DNA from: Nageia nagi | Taxonomy: Eukaryota > Pinophyta | Length of the DNA: 64,000 bases | Direction: 5' to 3' | Assembly: GCA_050084985.1 (NCBI GenBank) | Contig: JBITNC010000002.1 | Span: 20,274,001-20,338,000 of the forward strand | Part shown: piece after piece, positions 60,853 to 64,000 of the stretch | How the letters are laid out: every line of letters starts with the position of its first letter | Position numbering within the stretch: the stretch's first letter is position 1 | The notes under the pieces: generated by a model | What the model was told of the DNA's origin: nothing | What the model saw: only the letters and a program-made list of their open reading frames with translations | Databases searched by the model: none | Position numbers and translations under genes: made by a program

Positions 60853-61038
60853 CCTAGTTTGAAGTTAAAAGTAAAAAGTAAAAAAATAAAAGACAACAAT
60901 CAATCAAGGCAAAAACAAGTTGATGGCCCTCCTTCTAGCACCAATTTATGTTGGTGTGTAGAGGAGGAGGCTTATAAAAGACAGCTAGCAATCAAGGCAA
61001 ATTAACAATTCAATGGCCCTCCTTCTAAAAGAAATTTA
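60853..61038 (-). other. Leader of the outer gypsy element with duplicated primer binding site
   Basis: The minus strand beside the LTR reads TTTCTTTTAGAAGGAGGGCC (near 61036-61015). A second, better version TTGGTGCTAGAAGGAGGGCC lies at 60949-60930, each preceded by an LTR-end-like CCAACATAAAT. The unit of about 85-90 bases (LTR tip, primer site, CAATCAAGGCAAA) is therefore duplicated. Confidence 0.65.
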
Positions 61039-63150
61039 TGTTGGGAAGGAAATCTTTCCTCTAACTAAGATCGTCCAATGAGACGATAAATGGGAAAGCA
61101 ACCTAGCATTTAGATGAGATTAGCGTTACCTATCTCCTCTTGTCAGGACTGAAACCCCAACGTTTGTTCGAATTCCCGCATTAAAGGTAACTTAATTTTA
61201 TAACTTTTTTCTTAGGAATCAGTTTAGTGGATTAAGAGAGGTAATGGATGTTAACTCACTTTTTTATAGGGAACTTAAGGTGTTTTATGCAATGGTCGAA
61301 AGTTGTTGTGTTTTCAAAAAAAGAAAACAAAAAAGGAAAAGAAAGCAAATAAAAGAGAATGTTCAATACAATGTTGGTTTGGTTTCAAAGCAATCACCAC
61401 AACAAAGCATTGTCTAAACTAGTTTCTTTCCGGATCAATTAAGAAGGTTTCATTCAGTCAATCTAGTTTGACATAAATGACACAAGTCCAAGTTATCCTC
61501 AAATCTAAAGCAAAGAGCAAGGTTGACTATCGGTACTCCTTTACAGGACCGATGGGCAGTCAAAACAACTTAGTGCGGAACACATGTTCGCTAACTCATT
61601 TTGAATGAAAAGTTCAAATCAGATGGCATCGAAAGAAAGTAGATTCAGAATACGTTTATTTACCATGCAAGCATTGGATAGGTAGCAATCTTAGAGTAAT
61701 TCAAACGCTTTAAAGAATCTTCAGCAAGTTTTCCTAAATCTCGTAAGTTTTCAAAGGAAGGCACAAAAGAATTCAAATCATAGAAGAAAGCTACAACAAG
61801 ATCCAATCCACAACTCCATAAATGAAAAATTCACTTTGGTCTTTAAGTTACCACTTTGCATTAACTTTGTAAAAGAGTTGTACAAAAGTTTTCAAAATTT
61901 CTCCTCTTTTACAAAAGTTTTGGTTTTTCACAAAATTTCATTTCCAAAAATAAGACCCCTTGGGTCTATTTATGGAATTTCTAAGGTTTCCTAGTATTGC
62001 CCTAATTCTAATAAAAAATTAAAATATTACATTTCACTAAGTTAGCTAACCAGGCTGACTTCAAGAGCTATGTCAGTTAACATGGTTGACCCCAAGAGCT
62101 AAGTCAGTTAACATGGCTGACTCAAAAATTGGATTTTGACTAAATCAAGGATGGTTGATCCACGGATTGCACAAGTAATGCATCTTCTCCAACCAACTTC
62201 AAGCATGCTCCATCGATCTTTGGGCCTTCTTCCCTTGCACAACGAGCTACGATTCTCAATCAACCTTTGTAGCATGCTGAGTAATTTGACTTGTGCTGAC
62301 TGATGTGAGTTGCTCTAACTGATGTTTTGCTCATTTTTTATCAATTTGGATCCACACTATCCACAACACAATGGAAATGGGTACTCAAATCCAATATTGA
62401 AATCCTTTTCTAGAATAATGCATTTTGCATGCTAGATAGGTTCATTTTGGCCAATGAGCTCACTCTTGAAGTGCATTTTGCAAGCTAGATAGGTTCATTT
62501 TGGCCAATGAACTTCCAAGGCTAATATATCTTGAAATTCGGCGCTCCATGTCCCAATGTGCTCAAATTTTGGATTTCTCAAAGGTCAAAAATGAGTCCCT
62601 TTGGTCTAGGCGCATGTTTTCTTCCTTTATCACATTAAATATCCAAATCTTGTGCCTAGCTATAGAAGGAGCAATTTTGATCTTTTATCATCATTCCCAA
62701 GCTTAAATGTGTTTGATTCTTTACCCTCCCAAAAGCCTCCATGTTCAAATTTTGCAATTGGTGAAGATCAAAATGGTGCTCAAATTTAAGTTTAGTGCTC
62801 AAATTTAATTGGTGCTCAAATTTTCAAAATTGTGAGTCGAAAGGTGCTCAATTTTGGGTCCTTCACCATCCTATGTGCTCAAATTTGATTTTTGCCAACT
62901 TCAAAATTTGGGCATTTTTACACTAGGCGCATGATTTCAGCCTTTGATGACATCAAACCTCTCAAATTGCCACCTAGATTTTTGGAGGGATAAATTTGCT
63001 CAAATTTTGAAAGTTCCAAGCTTAAAGGTTCTTGGATTTTAGTCCTCCATGAGCCTATGTGCTCAAATTTGATTTTTGAATGAAGTCAAAATTATGCAAT
63101 TATGAGGTAAGCCCATGGTTTTGGGGTTTGATGAGAACAAAGCTCCAAAA
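61039..63150 (-). mobile_element. Long LTR, copy 3 (partial, minus orientation)
   Basis: Begins TGTTGGGAAGGAAATCTTTCC, the reverse complement of the 3' end of copy 1 (GGAAAGGTTTCCTTCCCAACA). Continuing right it holds the reversed ACTTTGTAAAAGAGTTG block near 61865, the TATA box (CATAAATAGACC, minus, near 61975) and repeat units with AGGCGCATG landmarks (62608, 62926, and a variant at 63104). It is the 5' LTR of the outer gypsy element whose gag is at 51026-51990. Its far end is beyond 63150 and may be outside the window. Confidence 0.78.
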
Positions 63151-63159
63151 CTTGCACCT

Positions 63160-64000
63160 AGGTGTGAAAGGAGGTAAACTTGGTCCAATTTGGAAACTTC
63201 CAAGCTTAAACCAAGTAATTCTCTAGGGTTTGGCATATCCTTCTCTAGACTTGGCATATCTTCATCAATTTCATGGGCAAGATTAACTTCTAGTTCTATG
63301 GTCCCTTCCATGTGTGCATCCTTCTCTTGTAAAGAAACTACTATTGTGGCGAAATCGTTCTCAAATTTCCAATTTGCATTGCTAGGGTCAGGAACATTAC
63401 TTTCTCTTTTATGAAGAGAATTTCAACACTTGCATCAACCAACTCCTCGTCACTCTTTTGTTCTTCCTAAAAAAGGCGGTCTTAAAAAATCATATCTGAA
63501 ACAATGACACTTTCTACCTCTTTTCCCATACTTCTCACCAAATCATGGGTATTTATGAAATCACATTCTTCTTCAACAATCTCATGATCTTAATCCATTG
63601 TATGCTGAACATGTGTAGGTGCAAGTAATTAGAAAGAAACATTTTGGGGTTTCAAACATACCTTGTGTGGCAAAGAATCATCTTCATCTCCTTCAACACT
63701 AGGCTCTTGCTCACTCCCAAAATCAATATCGGCTGCCCCTACGATATCTTCTTGGCATGATTCTTCATTTGGCAAGGCAACGTCCTTAAGATATTCAATT
63801 TCTCCAATGTCGTTTGGTGCATGCTCTTGTGGTTATGCGGCCCCTTTATCACCAAACTCATGCATCAATTCAGTCCCTTGCGGCAAAATTTTTGTTTTGC
63901 CTTCGAAACCTATCATAATTTCTCCATCATCTTCTTCAAAGGGTACTTCTTGTGGTTGAGTAACATCTTCATCCTCATCACAAAGCTCATGAATGAATTC
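63160..64000 (-). pseudogene. Acidic ORF remnant at the right edge, unknown function
   Basis: The minus strand reads as a Glu/Asp-rich protein with few stops: VPFEEDDGEIMIGFEGKTKI, EFGDKGAA, GEIEYLKDVALPNEESCQED, EQEPSVEGDEDDSLPHK, IVEEECDFINTHDLV and, in a shifted frame, GTIELEVNLAHEIDEDMPSL. It continues past the window edge. No family recognised. It lies directly upstream of the repeat region of long LTR copy 3, so it belongs either to that LTR or to another element joined to it. Confidence 0.5.

Noticed and set aside
45620-61039. Long LTR copies 2 and 3 as the LTR pair of one element
   Set aside because: They are in opposite orientation (copy 3 starts with the reverse complement of the LTR end), so they cannot be a direct LTR pair.

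Overview
The window looks like nuclear DNA from a seed plant with a very large, transposon-filled genome, most probably a conifer or other gymnosperm. It is AT-rich. I recognise one host gene, split over at least 34 kb by introns of up to 16 kb, and nearly everything else is decayed, nested retroelement sequence. No bacterial operons, rRNA genes or CRISPR arrays were seen.

The host gene lies on the minus strand. Six consecutive coding exons (43425-43316, 27324-27190, 24902-24720, 19960-19877, 19439-19393, 9436-9363) join in frame with GT-AG borders. They encode about 211 residues of a BTB/T1 (KCTD-type) domain followed by pentapeptide repeats, matching plant FIP2 and animal KCTD9. The first exon (N-terminus) and the last exon or exons (remaining repeats) were not found and probably lie outside the window. 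The introns carry no premature exons of other genes.

Layout. 1-2944: antisense Ty1/copia gag-protease-gag-pre-integrase remnant. 3015-5590: a 1.65-kb LTR with primer binding site and leader, plus orientation, abutting the copia remnant. 5590-8144: minus-strand element 1, a long non-gag-pol ORF preceded by seven hairpin repeats. 9363-19960: exons 7 to 5 of the host gene, with an intron holding a LINE split by a 3.9-kb solo LTR, a gypsy-type LTR and another LINE fragment. 20-27.3 kb: exons 4 and 3, SINE-like units and a LINE tail. 27.3-43.3 kb: a 16-kb intron with a hAT transposase remnant, element 2 (31.9-37.0 kb, same architecture as element 1, with 11 hairpin repeats), a copia RNase H remnant, a 121-bp tandem array and a 990-bp solo LTR. 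43.3-43.4 kb: exon 2. 44.2-50.4 kb: a 778-bp solo LTR and a second copy (4.8 kb) of the long LTR. 50.4-64 kb: a Ty3/gypsy element on the minus strand with a third copy of the long LTR, whose gag leader is interrupted by a complete 8.67-kb Tat-lineage gypsy element (52180-60852) with a perfect 5-bp target duplication.

The most unusual material is the set of long-LTR elements and elements 1 and 2. All contain tandem arrays whose units can fold into hairpins closed by GCGCA/TGCGC-like arms. In elements 1 and 2 the array sits about 250 bp upstream of a long ORF with an acidic/Ser-rich middle and a coiled coil, and the coiled coils of the two copies are recognisably homologous. I could not assign that ORF to any family. 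All homology statements rest on reading translations by eye and no database search was run.
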